Shown one piece after another: positions 11,555 to 22,929 of a stretch of 64,000 nt of DNA. Position numbers and translations under genes: made by a program. Positions within the stretch are counted from its first letter, which is position 1. Every line of letters begins with the position of its first letter. The notes below the pieces were generated by a model that ran no database searches, was not told where the DNA came from, and saw only the letters and a list, made by a program, of their open reading frames with translations. Origin of the DNA: Glandiceps talaboti. Lineage: Eukaryota; Hemichordata; Enteropneusta; Spengelidae. Location: contig NC_135566.1 of NCBI RefSeq assembly GCF_964340395.1, positions 17,520,001 to 17,584,000 on the forward strand, read 5' to 3'.

Positions 11555-12339
11555 CTGAAATCAAAACAATAGGGATAATAAGTGCATTAATCAGAGGCAG
11601 TGCAGCTCAAATTTTGCCACAATCTAAAAAGAGAGCGTAATATTTCTTGAAATGGTAATATGGACTTAGTTTACTGTATTGTCTGCAACTGTTTACAGCC
11701 CCTTTCAAGTTACAGTTGATTGATTGATACAGTCACGTAGAAACCAATAAGAAACTTCATATGTTACACCACATGGAATTCAGACTCAGTTGGTATTGTT
11801 TACGAAACAAACAAAATTGTGACTATTTTGTAAATAGGAAAACATATACTAATTCTTGATACTGCAACAAATTCATTATAATTGTTAATACTGATTTGTG
11901 ATTACTCTATTATCGATCTTTGTCAGTATTTATTCATTTATTTCTGTTTGTTTGTTTGTTTGTTTGTTTGTTTGTTTGTTTATTTTTGATTGTTTGTTTT
12001 TTGTTTTTTTGTTTTTTTGTTTTGTTCCCTCACACACACACACACACATACATACATACATACATACATACATACATACATACATACATACATACATACA
12101 TACACACACATACATACATGCATACATACATACATACATACATACATACATACATACATACACACACACATATAGATATTCTGGTGTTTACCTAATATGT
12201 CTTGCCTAATGATACCTTGAAAAGAATTTTTATTCGAATCGTCGGATTTCACATCTATTTATTCGGACTGTCTCACAAGTTCCATCTGCATTTCTACATA
12301 CATACATACATACATACATACATACATACATACATACAT

Positions 12340-12371
<32 letters not shown>

Positions 12372-12404
12372 GTACGTACATACATACATACATACATACA
12401 TACA

Positions 12405-12438
<34 letters not shown>

Positions 12439-13438
12439 CATACATACATACATACATACATACATACATACATACATACATACATACATACATACATACA
12501 TACATACATTGTGTGAGTACTAAAAGCCATTCATTTCTAGCCATTACCCTAAGAATATATGCACTAAATTTCGATTGAACTGAGCCAGCCATTTTTGAGC
12601 AAAACGTTGATACACATAGACATAAAGAGTTTCCCTCCCTAAAATATAACCTTCCTTTACAACGTTAACGGAAGCTATAAGCCGTTCCAGTGTTAGGCAT
12701 GTACAGCTTGTACCTACTAGCGCTGAAACCAACAACATTCCATCGATTTTGTTTTGAGTGCACTTGATAATTTGAACAAAATCAAACCTCAGGAGTGGTC
12801 AATCACTTTGTATATTTGCAAAGTTTCTTGCAACTTTACCGCAATTATATACAGTTCTTGACTTGAAGCTATGTAAATTTTTGAAATATGAGGTACGTGA
12901 TAGCCATAAGAATGTATGCTCGCGTCTGCCTGAGTCTGTATAAATAAGTTGCAACGTTGTATACATATTGATATGTATCATGATGTTGACACCACTATTT
13001 ATTGAATATTTCTCAAGTGGAGTTGTAAATACTATTATAGTAGAATCCCCAACGATACCGACACTGAGGGTAATATAACAATGTAAACACGTTTGGTATT
13101 ACAACAAATAACCAAATTGAATGTTTTTTACATTGTTAGTGACGGTTCAATGACCAAAGCTGTCTTACTCAATACAGTGTATTTCGTACCCAACCTCTAT
13201 TAAACACACATAATGAACACCGTTTACACATGACAACTCCGACAAATATTATGAGTCAACAAATATCATGCACTAAGGGAACAAGCAAAGTTTATGGTGG
13301 GGGATGAGAAACTATGAGGTTACGACAAAATAATGAATGCGAATCGAAGGCCCTAATCACTTATCACCTGCAAAATCACATTATGAACCACATGGCACTA
13401 AGGCTTAGTTAGTTATGTTTACAAAAATAAACAAACAA

Positions 13439-13469
<31 letters not shown>

Positions 13470-14046
13470 CAAACAAACAACCAAACAAACAAACAAACAA
13501 ACAACCAACCAACCAAACAAAACAAACAAAACAAACAAACAAGCAAGCAAGCAAACAGACAGACAATAAATAAATAAATACTGACAAGCGTTAACAAGGA
13601 AGTAATTACAAATCATTATCAACGACAAGAATTACTGGTGGGACTCGTCAATCAATTTTTTTAATTGTAAAACAAAGCCAATCGGTCACATCGTCTGGCG
13701 GCCACCTTGGATTCAATTTCAAATGCCTCTCACTTGCATAATAATTAATCAATCAAAAATCTAAGAAGTTTTGTGGACCATGTAGCCAAGATGCCACATA
13801 CCAACCTTCAGGTTGTTCTGAAATTATTGTTTATTGTTTATATATAAACACCAACTACAAAACTAATGTGACACCTACCGATATACCATTAGGAATCCTT
13901 CCAACAGAGAAGTTTCCCTCCTGATAAGCCGACAGTAGAATCAGAACTGTTGGTGACACTATAGTCACAAGAGCAATAAACAACCATCGCTTGTTATTCT
14001 TTAGTATACTACTACATACAACCACTTGTTTGGAATTATTCGCCAT
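10073..14046 (-). CDS. NXPE family protein 1 (two visible exons)
   Basis: Exon 1 (14046-13879, 56 codons) and exon 2 (11554-10073, 493 codons plus stop) join in phase 0 into 549 residues, the usual NXPE length. Exon 1 gives a short cytoplasmic start, a hydrophobic anchor at about residues 21-40 and then a luminal stalk: a type II membrane or signal-anchor topology. Exon 2 carries an Ig-like/neurexophilin-like region and then a PC-esterase-like domain with GDS (exon residues 262-264) and many N-glycosylation sequons. Family members are secreted or Golgi/ER-luminal proteins of poorly known function; an acyl-esterase-like activity is inference. A near-twin lies at 31903-49367. Confidence 0.85.
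11945..12170. repeat. (TTTG)n then (CA)n and (CATA)n microsatellites
   Basis: Simple repeats read by eye. Cys/Tyr/Val or His/Thr/Tyr reading frames through them are artefacts. Confidence 0.95.
12294..12512. repeat. (CATA)n microsatellite
   Basis: Long CATA array with a short CA/GTAC interruption near 12357-12378. The allelic counterpart in copy C is 35254-35427. Confidence 0.95.
13421..13580. repeat. (AAAC)n/(AAAT)n mixed microsatellite
   Basis: AAAT, AAAC, ACCA and AGCA blocks in succession in the NXPE 1 intron. The counterpart in copy C at 48784-48902 is almost pure AAAC. Confidence 0.95.
13879..14046 (-). CDS. NXPE 1 exon 1 (membrane anchor)
   Basis: Starts at MANNSKQ and encodes KNNKRWLFIALVTIV followed by a hydrophobic run. 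It ends before donor GTAGGTGT at 13878. Exactly 168 nt, so phase 0, matching exon 2. An ATG 27 codons... upstream in frame would add a Ser/Arg-rich start; the MANN start gives a better signal-anchor. Confidence 0.75.
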
Positions 14047-16199
14047 CGTGTGCACCGTAATCCTCCAACTAAGAGATCTGTGTTTGGGAGAAGAATAGAC
14101 GGTCAAAACAGTTATTTCCCCACAGACTTGTCGTTGGTTTTCTAATCTAGCGATACTACATCAACTACAAGACTTAGGTTATAAATTCACGAGACCTGAA
14201 CGAAAACGTTTTTTGGCTCAACAAGAAATGTTACTAAGGGAGTCTTCAATAATTACAATATGGGGGATCAAGCTGGTTTGATGTGTCAAATGTAGCCCTC
14301 TACCGATTGTTTGTTCTGAAAGCTGGTCCTCCTTTGATTTCCTTTCTCTAACACATGATCCTTAGCCATCTTAACTGACATTTTGATTTTTTGAATATTC
14401 CAAATTTGCTATGACTCTTCATGATCAGTTCTGCTGGTCTCGAATGGCATTGTTCTTTCCCAATATTAATACTACACTCAATTTGTGTTAATGGCAAATT
14501 ATTATTGAATTCCAATATTTTGATTCAATTACCAGATCTAGAGCTGAAAGCCAAAACTCTCAAAGACAACATGGATGCACTATCGACATTTTTGGGACCA
14601 TTGTCAACATCTCCATTCCACCACATTGTCCTGACATCTACCTCCGCTCTTCACACCAACAAATAAGAATTAATTCACTGAAGTGATTTAACTGAGATGT
14701 TTTGAAATCACATTACAGTGGTGGCAGTTGTTGGATCTCACAACAGTGCACGTGGGATGGGGAACTGGTAGCAAAATTAGATAATACAATGAGTCAAAAT
14801 AAATGTGACCCTTCCAAGGCCAATTTGTAAAATATCAACCTTGCCCCACCCCCACCCCCACCATTGTTATGTCCCTAACATTCTACAAAAAATCTTACCA
14901 ACAGAGATACTGCTCACTATGGAGGGGTCTGATTTAAAGTAGGAAACCTTGTCACTGGCATATGATTGCCGCATTTCAAAAAAGTAAACATTGGACCTAA
15001 CTGATCATGCATAATTATGAATCTCGCATGTCCTTTATATTTATTAATTATTTTTACTGCTATGCCACTCTATTGATGTCGTCAGATTCCGGCTTTACAA
15101 CTGTCAAAAGAGAAGAAGTAAGTGGCTAGGATGTGGATTATGACTCAATTTCAAGGCGTGGTTGCAGCTTTTCAAGAGAGTACACATATGACCTGCCAGC
15201 AGGTTATAAAAAATCATTTTCATTCAAATAAAGAACACTGTTGTTAATTAAACAGAAATCTATTACAAAACTGACACGAAGCACGAAATATTACACTGAC
15301 TGATCATACAGTTGTCAGATTTATCAAACGTTTTACATTGTTTTCTATATTTTGGTACAGCTACAATAGTTCGCAGGAGTGGTGTCGAATTTAGAGTAGT
15401 TAAAAGTTTTAACGGTTTGATTGCCGCTTTTCAAAATTTAAAGAAGGCATTGGCCCTGACACATCATGAACAACTGTTGTGAATATCAAGTCCTTTAATA
15501 TTTCTACTGCCATGTCATACTATTGATATGGAAGAACTCTGTGAATTTTACCGTCTAAGATCATATTTTACGCTAATCTAACATCACAAAAAGAACACTG
15601 TGAAACAATACTGCATGCCTGGACCATAATATACATAAAGCCAAGACTTTTTACCTCAACGAACATTAACACCAGATACGAAATGAATGCATCTCGTGAA
15701 AGTTTGGATATTGGCCACTATTTGGATAAAGAATAGTAACAGTAAAGTTACAACGATAATAATTACTGTACGCATTCGTTAGCAAAATAAGTTTAGCATT
15801 GTCGGTTCACATACTGTTTTGTGCGATGTAGACGTTACATGGTTCACATTTAAGTCAGCCTGGATATTTATTCACAAGATGTTGTCAGATTTCCCCTGGA
15901 AATCGTATTCATACGTCGGTACGTTCTTTTGTCACTTTTTCCATACACCTACGAGTGGCTCCTACATTCTCCATTGACTATTGTTCTAAAGCCAATGTTA
16001 TGTTTCGCCAACATTACCTGTTCTGAAAGATTGATGAATGGAATAATAGAACAACGAGCAATATTACTGTAATACTAGACCGAAGCACAAAGGCAGCAAT
16101 CGAGATTTCTTAATTCATTGTAGATATCACATTTTTGAACCGTTGCTTACATAAAATAAATTTGTTTATACAGAGTCCTTCAACTCGAGTGCTTGAAGT
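14047..16199. other. Upstream flank of NXPE 1, no gene seen
   Basis: Closely matches 49368-51520 in copy C. Probable promoter region of NXPE 1, but no element can be named with confidence. An 81-codon open frame at 14421 is preserved in copy C only because the DNA is duplicated. Confidence 0.55.
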
Positions 16200-17076
16200 G
16201 GCAGTGGTGAATGAATAGAATGTTTATTCTTTGGTCCATTAATCCCCCTGTTGCTATCTTTACAATATTCATAATCATTTGGCTGTTGCTATGGGCTTGG
16301 TCTTGTTGCTAGCCAAATTTACATATATTTTTTGAATGTTTAGTCACTTGTCTATTAATTCCTAATATCTTTGCAATATATGCGATAATTTGGCTGTTAT
16401 CATGGGTGTGGTCATGGTTGCTAGGCATATTTGAATACATTTTTGAACGTTTACTCACTTGCCTACCAGATGATGTTGTTATTTTAGCAAAATATACTGG
16501 CATTTGGTTGTTGCTAAGCACATGGTCATGGTTGCTATGGTTAGTTGTGTCAAAATGTTTTAAACAAAATCTGTAGAATACCACTTCTAGAAACATCTCA
16601 CCAAATTTCAGTCTCATTGACCAAGGACTTTTTGAGATATAAATTTTTGACCAAAATTCACATTTTTACACCTAATTTGCATATCACCGATGAGATTATT
16701 ATATGCCTAATATTTCTTTATCTATACACCCCAAGATACCCATTAAACTTCAGCCCAATCTGCTCAGTAGTTTTGGAATTAAAGATTTAAGACCAAAAAG
16801 ATACATTTTAGCCCTAATTTGCATATCACTGATGGAATCATCATATTATGAACAACTCTTAATCTACACACAACTAAGAATGTTCCCCCCAAATTTCAGA
16901 ACAAACTGCCGAGTATTTTTTAAGTTTTTTCACCGAAATGACTTTTTTTACCCAAATCACACTCCTCTAATGTGATCATTTTGCATTGAACAATTTCCCT
17001 TGACAAGTAGACACCAAAAGTAATGTCCCCACCAAGTACTAAGGCAATCAGTCCAGCGTTTTTTGAGTTTAAGTTG

Positions 17077-17115
<39 letters not shown>

Positions 17116-17180
17116 GACATACATACACACACACACTTTTCATGCTACTGGACCTAAAAAAGTTCAGTTGTGCTAAAAAT
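16200..17180. repeat. Interspersed repeat ending in CA-rich microsatellite
   Basis: The left part is the 115-bp minisatellite family of 2130-2490. The right part has repeated caaatttcag, taatttgcatatcac and aatgttcccccc blocks, then (AC)n at 17083-17115 and gacctaaaaaagttcagttg. A second copy is at 52070-53540. Class not recognised; possibly a non-autonomous transposon. Confidence 0.6.
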
Positions 17181-17184
17181 TAGA

Positions 17185-18180
17185 GTGGTTCCGACTACGC
17201 TCAATTTTAGAATATGTGGTGTAGGTAGATTTTTTATTTCATTATATGTATATGTTTTTTCATGCCTGAGTGTATAGTGCAGGTAGTCATGCTTTCCGTT
17301 GTTTTCAACATGGTCTCTGTGTTATTCGTTTCTTCTCATCAAATGTACGGCCATTGGAGATTGGGAGAACAGTTTTATATTGTCTTTTTATGTTGATGTC
17401 AGTTTCGGCATCCGCTATTTCTCGCGAGACTTCACATGTATAATTTTCGTGGTTTTATTACCTTTTTCTCGAATTACGTAATAACAAGTTTAGGGTTGGC
17501 AGTGAAAACGATATGAGGTCAGGTGCGAGTAACCAATTTTTTTTCCTTTTAGGCCGAAGAAAGAAACGTTCATTCTGCATCTGGCCTACTTCGTTTATTG
17601 TTTTAATTGTAGATAAGTTTGATCAAATTTCGTATTTTTTGTTACATTTTGTGTGTTAGTAATTCATTTTAAAAATAGAACTGTGCATTGTCATTGTATT
17701 TTGTATATCTATGGCAAACATTTGTAGTGAAAACATAATGACCTCTTTGTAATACACTAAAAGTTTGATGAACTTTGCAAAAACAAAATCACGATTTATT
17801 GCAAGATGTTTGCGCCCATGCTGAAAATTTGCATGGTAACAAATTAGAGAAAAATCGAAACATTACGTCATGCCAAAATGCTTTTTCAAAGGCATTTATG
17901 TAATTAATTTTCCCATAGTTTAAAATACTACGAAACACAATAAACACGAAGATTTTGATTTAGAGTGGCACGACTATAGTCTATAGATCGGGTCACAGTG
18001 GTTTGACCTAGAGTCCTAGACTGACTTCAGATACTCTTATATGATATATGACCTTATGACCTGCCACCATATATTACGCAGATTTGTAAAGCAGTTGCAT
18101 GTATTTCAAAGCATGCGTTCTTCTGTATTGAAGTGTAGGTAGGGAAACTGGTAACAGGGTGACCCAATGTGCATAGCATT
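17185..18180. other. Non-coding flank with dispersed repeat
   Basis: Starts with a repeat shared with 8980-9115 and 53545-53790 (ggtgtaggtagatttttta, ggtctctgtgtt). No gene seen. Confidence 0.5.
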
Positions 18181-18225
18181 TCACACATTTGAGTAGATTG
18201 CAGGGCCGAGCACTACGACTACAAA

Positions 18226-18347
18226 ATGTATGAGACGTACAATCATGTCAATATGTAATCTCTCCATACAGGAGAAATAATGTACATGTATGAGACGTAC
18301 AATCATGTAAATATGTAATCTCTCCATATAGGAGAAATAAAACTGTT
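18226..18347. repeat. 61-bp tandem duplication present only in copy A
   Basis: tatgagacgtacaatcatgt begins twice, 61 bp apart. The matching place in copy C (55912-55965) has one unit, so the duplication arose after the segments separated or was lost in copy C. Confidence 0.75.
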
Positions 18348-18845
18348 GCAAACGCCGCCTATCACTCGATGTAGCTTTGAAATTGAACCAAATAAATTCA
18401 GTGAACATTTTGGTCTCGTTGTTTACTCACGTGACTTTCAAGTATTACTGACGCATACAATCACGTAAGCATTTTCCATTAGGTTCACACCCTGGAATTA
18501 TTCCACCTTGTCATTCAACCTTCTAAACATAGTATTAGGTGTCATTCCACTTAGATTATTATAGAGGTTGTCGTTCCACCTTTTTGATAGAGTAGAGGGT
18601 GTCCTTCCACACTTATAGAATTATAGTGAAGGGTGTCATTTCGTCATTTTGCTAGATGAAATGCAGTCATTCCATCTACTGATACACTTTCTGGTGTCAT
18701 TCATTTTGTGCCAGTCTAAACACTGCTATAAACGATTACTGCAAGCAAAGAAACGCTTTACTCGGATGTTATGAGTTGTACATTTATATATTGAAGGTTT
18801 TACCCCGAACACAACACAACACATACATATATATACACTAACTAA

Positions 18846-18971
18846 AAACTTGACACCTACTGATATACGACTAGGTATCCTTCCAATAGAGAAATTTCCC
18901 TCCTGCTTGATAAGCCGACAATAGAATTAGAACTATTGCTGACAACATAGTCACAAGAGCAATAGACAACA
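18846..18971 (-). pseudogene. Relic of an NXPE exon 1
   Basis: The minus strand resembles NXPE exon 1 (TTGTCTATTGCTCTTGTGAC, then CTTATCA and GGAGGGAAA, then a GTAGGTGTC donor). A 4-base insertion (AGCA) after CTTATCA shifts the frame, and the upstream start part is missing. The same relic with the same insertion is at 56475-56605, so it predates the segmental duplication. Confidence 0.7.
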
Positions 18972-19034
18972 TATACGTATACTACAGTCCAACCACTTCT
19001 TCACAGTGAGAAAACATATGTAGCGATAGCATTG

Positions 19035-19260
19035 CTTATATTAACTAGGTTAGAAATATTCAATCCATTGTTGCTTGGAATGCGAGGGGGTTAAAAGCAC
19101 ACGTCCGTGATTCTGCCATCTAGAAATACTTTTCTATGTTTGCCATAGTCTGTGTATCAGAAACTTGGGCAGAGTCAATGAACGATTTTTCCGATTGGCT
19201 ACCAACTCACGCGTGTTACTCCACTTTCAGGAAACGAACCAGTAAATTCCGTAGGTACTC
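19035..19260 (+). pseudogene. LINE endonuclease fragment (5' part), decayed
   Basis: The frame reads SIVAWNARGL, one in-frame stop, then VSETWAES and DWLPTHACYSTF: the opening of an apurinic-type endonuclease of a non-LTR retrotransposon (asparagine of WNARGL and glutamate of SETW are catalytic-site neighbours). It is interrupted after about 19260 by unrelated repeats and resumes near 22930. Confidence 0.7.
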
Positions 19261-20056
19261 ATATAATGTTTGTTTATGGCTGACTCTCACATCCTGAACA
19301 GCAAGTACCAACAAGCTTAAGAAGTCTTTACAAATACACATGAGACTACATTTTGTGGCAAAAATTGCCAACCCACTTCATAATAATCAGATAAGGTCAA
19401 ACGGGTTACGGTTGGCTGACGATCATGTTAAACATCGTAAGTTGTACAATTAGACATATGTATCAGAGTGACAAAGATACTTGCTGTACAGGGAATATCA
19501 GGACAATATACGACTGTTTCAAGGAGAACAGGTGGTGATGGGGAAGGAGGGTGGGTTGGAAGAGCAAATTCTTTACCTTGTCGTCAGAGTCCAGATGTTG
19601 CTGAAGAGGCTGTATTGCCTCAAAGGTTACTCAAATGCTGCCACCCCCCTCTAGGAATAAACTAATGCTTTAGTCTACCGCAAGAGGGTGTCATCCATAA
19701 AATTAATTAATAATTAATCTTCCTTTATGGCTGAATCTCACATCCTCAGAACAGCAAGTACTAACAAGAAGTCTTTACAAATACACATGAGACCACATGT
19801 TGTGGCAAAAATTGGCCATGTCACCATGGCAGGAAATTTTTACCTTGGAGTGAGGAACGCCTTATTAGTCTTTACAAACCCAAACAAGCTGAAGGTGGGG
19901 CGCAACCCCACCAGCCACATGACTGTGGCAGCCCCACCAGAAGCGCTATGCGAAGGAAGTTTGTACCTTTACATAGAACGCATAGCAAGTTGTCCATTAA
20001 GCTAGTTAAGTCATATTAGAGCTATTAACAGGAAAAGTCTGAAAATGTCTTATTAT

Positions 20057-20644
20057 TTACTGCAAAATACAACAATACCTAACCCCTTGAACAAGTGCAT
20101 AACCAACTACGTTAACAATGACATTAAGCCCTGGCGGAAAAGACACAAGACAACACTGGGTTGCCTGGAAAGCCGGGTAGCCGGGTAACAGCTGATCCAG
20201 TTGGCATAATAAAAGTGGCCCTGGTCTACATCCGCACCATCGGCAAATTTCTAAAGCCTGTACGGAACACAGACCTGGCAATCCTGTAGCCTTGATCAAC
20301 AGGTGAAATGGCCTGTGTTCAGTGTTATGTTTGAAAACTGTTATAGCAAGCTGTAATGCTTGCAGTCTTAAAAACTGAATTGTGCTCAACTGCAGGACTC
20401 ACTGATGTTCCCTTTTCCCTGGACCGTCATTTCCCTTAACCAGGGAGCCATGAAAGGCCAAGAGGAACATTGCCCTAAGCAGTGATTGCAGGTACTTTGT
20501 GGTGATAGTGTGTTCTATAGATTGGAGTAACTTATGTAAAATGGGTTGTGAGATTGGTAAACCTACAACAATTCTTTGATCAAGCTTTTTCATGGCTATC
20601 AACCTTTGTATGAGGAATGATTTTTTAGGATCAATGCAGACCAT
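20057..20644 (-). pseudogene. Decayed tyrosine recombinase (DIRS/Crypton-like)
   Basis: Two adjacent minus-strand frames. The upstream one (20644-20399) reads LIAMKKLDQRIVVGLPIS, ILHKLLQSI and LRAMFLLAFHG. The downstream one (20389-20057) reads LCSVQALEICRWCGCRPGPL and CQLDQL. These match the core-binding helix region and the CPVQAL...RPGPLF segment of animal transposon tyrosine recombinases. The frame changes between them and the catalytic HxxR...Y end is not seen, so it is dead. Crypton versus DIRS-order origin cannot be decided. Confidence 0.6.
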
Positions 20645-21049
20645 TTATTTATGCACATGACTAATTACAGACAAACATGTTAATATAGTTGTAAAAGCCA
20701 TTTTCTGCATAGAAAGGTAAGCTACAAATAATTCAAAGTCTGTGGCCCGTCAGGTAAAGTTGGGCTATGAGTACCTAAATACAATACAAAATACCGAGTA
20801 TGTCTTCCATGATCCAGCTCTCTTGTATGTACCATTTGAAGATGAACACAACGCTTGGCTTGGTAGGTCATTCATGGAAGTTGCCCATTGCCTGCTAAAA
20901 GATCTACTGGGATTGCAGTTGGATAACAATCCAAACCTGAGGTTTTCAAACCTGTTGTTTCGACCTACCCTTAATATGTTACTTCATTCAGCACATCGCC
21001 ATGAAGGTAACTGTGGAATTGCCACCTGGCTGTTGTTGCAGTTGTGAGT

Positions 21050-21465
21050 CCTGTTGGACATGGTTGGCCCGAGATCTAGAGAAAACCTGAATTAACAAGT
21101 CCTTGCATCACTGCTTCCGATAATGTCTTTGTAAGCTGTTCCGTATAAATGGACGATCCCCCAGAGTGGCTTGATATAGCTCGCACATCGTGAGTATTCG
21201 GTTGAGTGGCATTCCTCTCCAAGGAGTTCGATGACAGGACCTGTGCATTGGATACTGCTATGTTCTGAACTTCTGATGATAGTACACTTCAGCCGGCTGT
21301 TGTGGCGGCAGATTCCTATTTCCCATTAGAAATGACTTTGGCTGGGACTGGCAGGAAGCAGCCTTCCGTTTTCCAGCATTTACTCGTTCACGTGCCACCA
21401 TCTGTAATACAGAACTCACTACGGCAGTAAATGATAATTACCAATATCTCATTTTAATATACTTG
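21050..21465 (-). pseudogene. Possible upstream part of the same decayed element
   Basis: The minus strand reads short open pieces (for example VRERVNAGKRKAA) directly upstream of the recombinase relic, consistent with its N-terminal region. No domain recognised. Confidence 0.3.
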
Positions 21466-21547
21466 CTATTTATAAATCATGTTGATTGCAATGACCAATA
21501 CAATATACTGGCACCGGCACTGACAATTATAGCATTGACAATCAAAC

Positions 21548-22560
21548 ATCAAGCCCATTAACTGGACATCCCTAGTCACAAGGGAACAATGAATAAGATA
21601 ATTGGTGAAACATGCCAAATGAGGCAAATAACATGGAGCAAATGCAATAACAAGAGTACCGTTAAAATTTGGAATACACACCATGTAGCACAAAGCCTAT
21701 GGTGCGAAGTACAACATAAAACCGCAAAGAAACACTAACGACCCGGCTTGCAAGACGAGGGCATTCATGAAGAATGCCAAAAATGCCATGCATTTATGCC
21801 GGAACTTAAAGTATACAATGGTACTCAAAGAACACAGAATGGCAAAATGTGACTATCAAATTGCAGCCTGCATTACTTGCTGCTGCCCACCAAATAAGCT
21901 CCGAAATAGTTATAACTGTACAATATATCAAGATGTATATAATGAATAACATGAGATAACTAAAATAAAATAAATATAATATTGTATATGACAATAAAAC
22001 GCACTAAATACATATACATGTCGATACCTTAAAATAAGCAAAAAGTGAGCACCAACATAAAGCCCATTAACTGGGCATCCCTTGTCACAAGGGATCAATG
22101 AATAAGATAATGGTGAAACATGCCAAATGAGGCAAATAACATGGAGGCCAAAACAAGAGTACCGAAAATTTAGAATATACACCATGTGGGAACAAACCTA
22201 TGGTGCCAAGTATAACATAAAACCGCAAGGAAATGCTAACGACCCAGCTTGCAAGACGGGTCATTCGCGAAGAATGCCAAATTGTCATGCGGTTATGCCA
22301 GAACTTAAAATATAAAATGGTACTCAAAGAACACAGTATGGCAGAATGTGAGCATCAACATGCAGACCGCGTTACTGGCTGCTGCCCACAAATATAAGCT
22401 CCAAAAATATTTATATCTGTTATAACTGCACATGTATATAACATAATATATATATAAATAAGGAATAAATGAGATAACTACAATAAAATTAATACACATA
22501 CTTATATAACATATAATGCACTAAATGCATATAGATACATTATAATAAGCAAAATGTGAG
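21548..22560. repeat. Two tandem units of about 510 bp
   Basis: Unit 1 starts near 21548 (catcaagcccattaactgga) and unit 2 near 22059 (cataaagcccattaactggg). Similarity runs through gaacaatgaataagata, catgccaaatgaggcaaata, cttgcaagacg and ggtactcaaagaacacag. A shorter sub-repeat (tgtgagca...cagac...gctgcc) occurs three times. No coding signal. Confidence 0.75.
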
Positions 22561-22929
22561 CACTGATTTGCAGACCAAATTACCAGGCTGCCGCTCACTA
22601 ATTCAATCCCAATATGCATAATTACTACCATATATAAAAATTTTAGACCCTACAAATTTTGACACCAAAATTGATTTTCGCCTTGCGCTCGAATTACAGA
22701 TAATATATTCATGACCTTTTTGGCCACAGTTGTGTTACAGGTCCAAGCACCTACTGGTGCACAAAAAGGTAATAACACAACTTTTTTGGAAGAGCAAATT
22801 CTTTACCTTGTCGTCAGAGTCCAGATGTTGCTGAAGAGGCTGTATTGCCCCAAAGGTCACTCAAATGCTGCCACCCCCTCTAGGGAAAAAAATAATGCTT
22901 TAGTCTGCTGTTTATTTATTTTGAAAGAA

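Larger units (their letters stand above)
11555..13878 (-). other. NXPE 1 intron (2.3 kb)
   Basis: Holds TTTG, CATA and AAAC microsatellites and the uninterrupted target sites for the Ngaro-like element (about 12890-12925) and the Gypsy element (about 13091-13105). No additional exon recognised. Confidence 0.7.
9840..18975. repeat. Segmental duplication, copy A (contains NXPE gene 1)
   Basis: Collinear, highly similar sequence recurs in copy C (31690-56610, interrupted by insertions). The intron part also recurs in copy B (24905-31325). Similarity covers the 3' flank, exon 2, intron, exon 1 and about 5 kb upstream of exon 1. Copy A is the most compact and serves as the pre-insertion reference for three insertions elsewhere in the window. 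Confidence 0.85.
19262..22920. mobile_element. Composite insertion splitting the LINE
   Basis: Bounded near both ends by a direct repeat of about 120 bp (19553-19680 and 22785-22908, sharing gaagagcaaattctttacct and tgctgaagaggctgtattgc). Inside are a second short direct repeat (19277-19360 with 19728-19810), a decayed tyrosine recombinase and a 510-bp tandem repeat. Exact ends are uncertain. Confidence 0.5.

Noticed and set aside
11898-12592. Many open frames rich in Tyr-Ile-His-Thr or Cys-Met-Tyr-Val
   Set aside because: They are translations of CATA/CA microsatellites; the 4-base unit keeps all frames open.
14421-14666. 81-codon open frame kept at 49733-49978
   Set aside because: Conserved only through segmental duplication; the three differences all change amino acids, which does not indicate selection for a protein.
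16309-16975. Open frames on both strands shared with 52248-52906
   Set aside because: They lie in an interspersed repeat and change length and frame between copies.
20742-21047. 101-codon plus-strand open frame
   Set aside because: Opposite strand to the recombinase relic and within the decayed element; no family seen.
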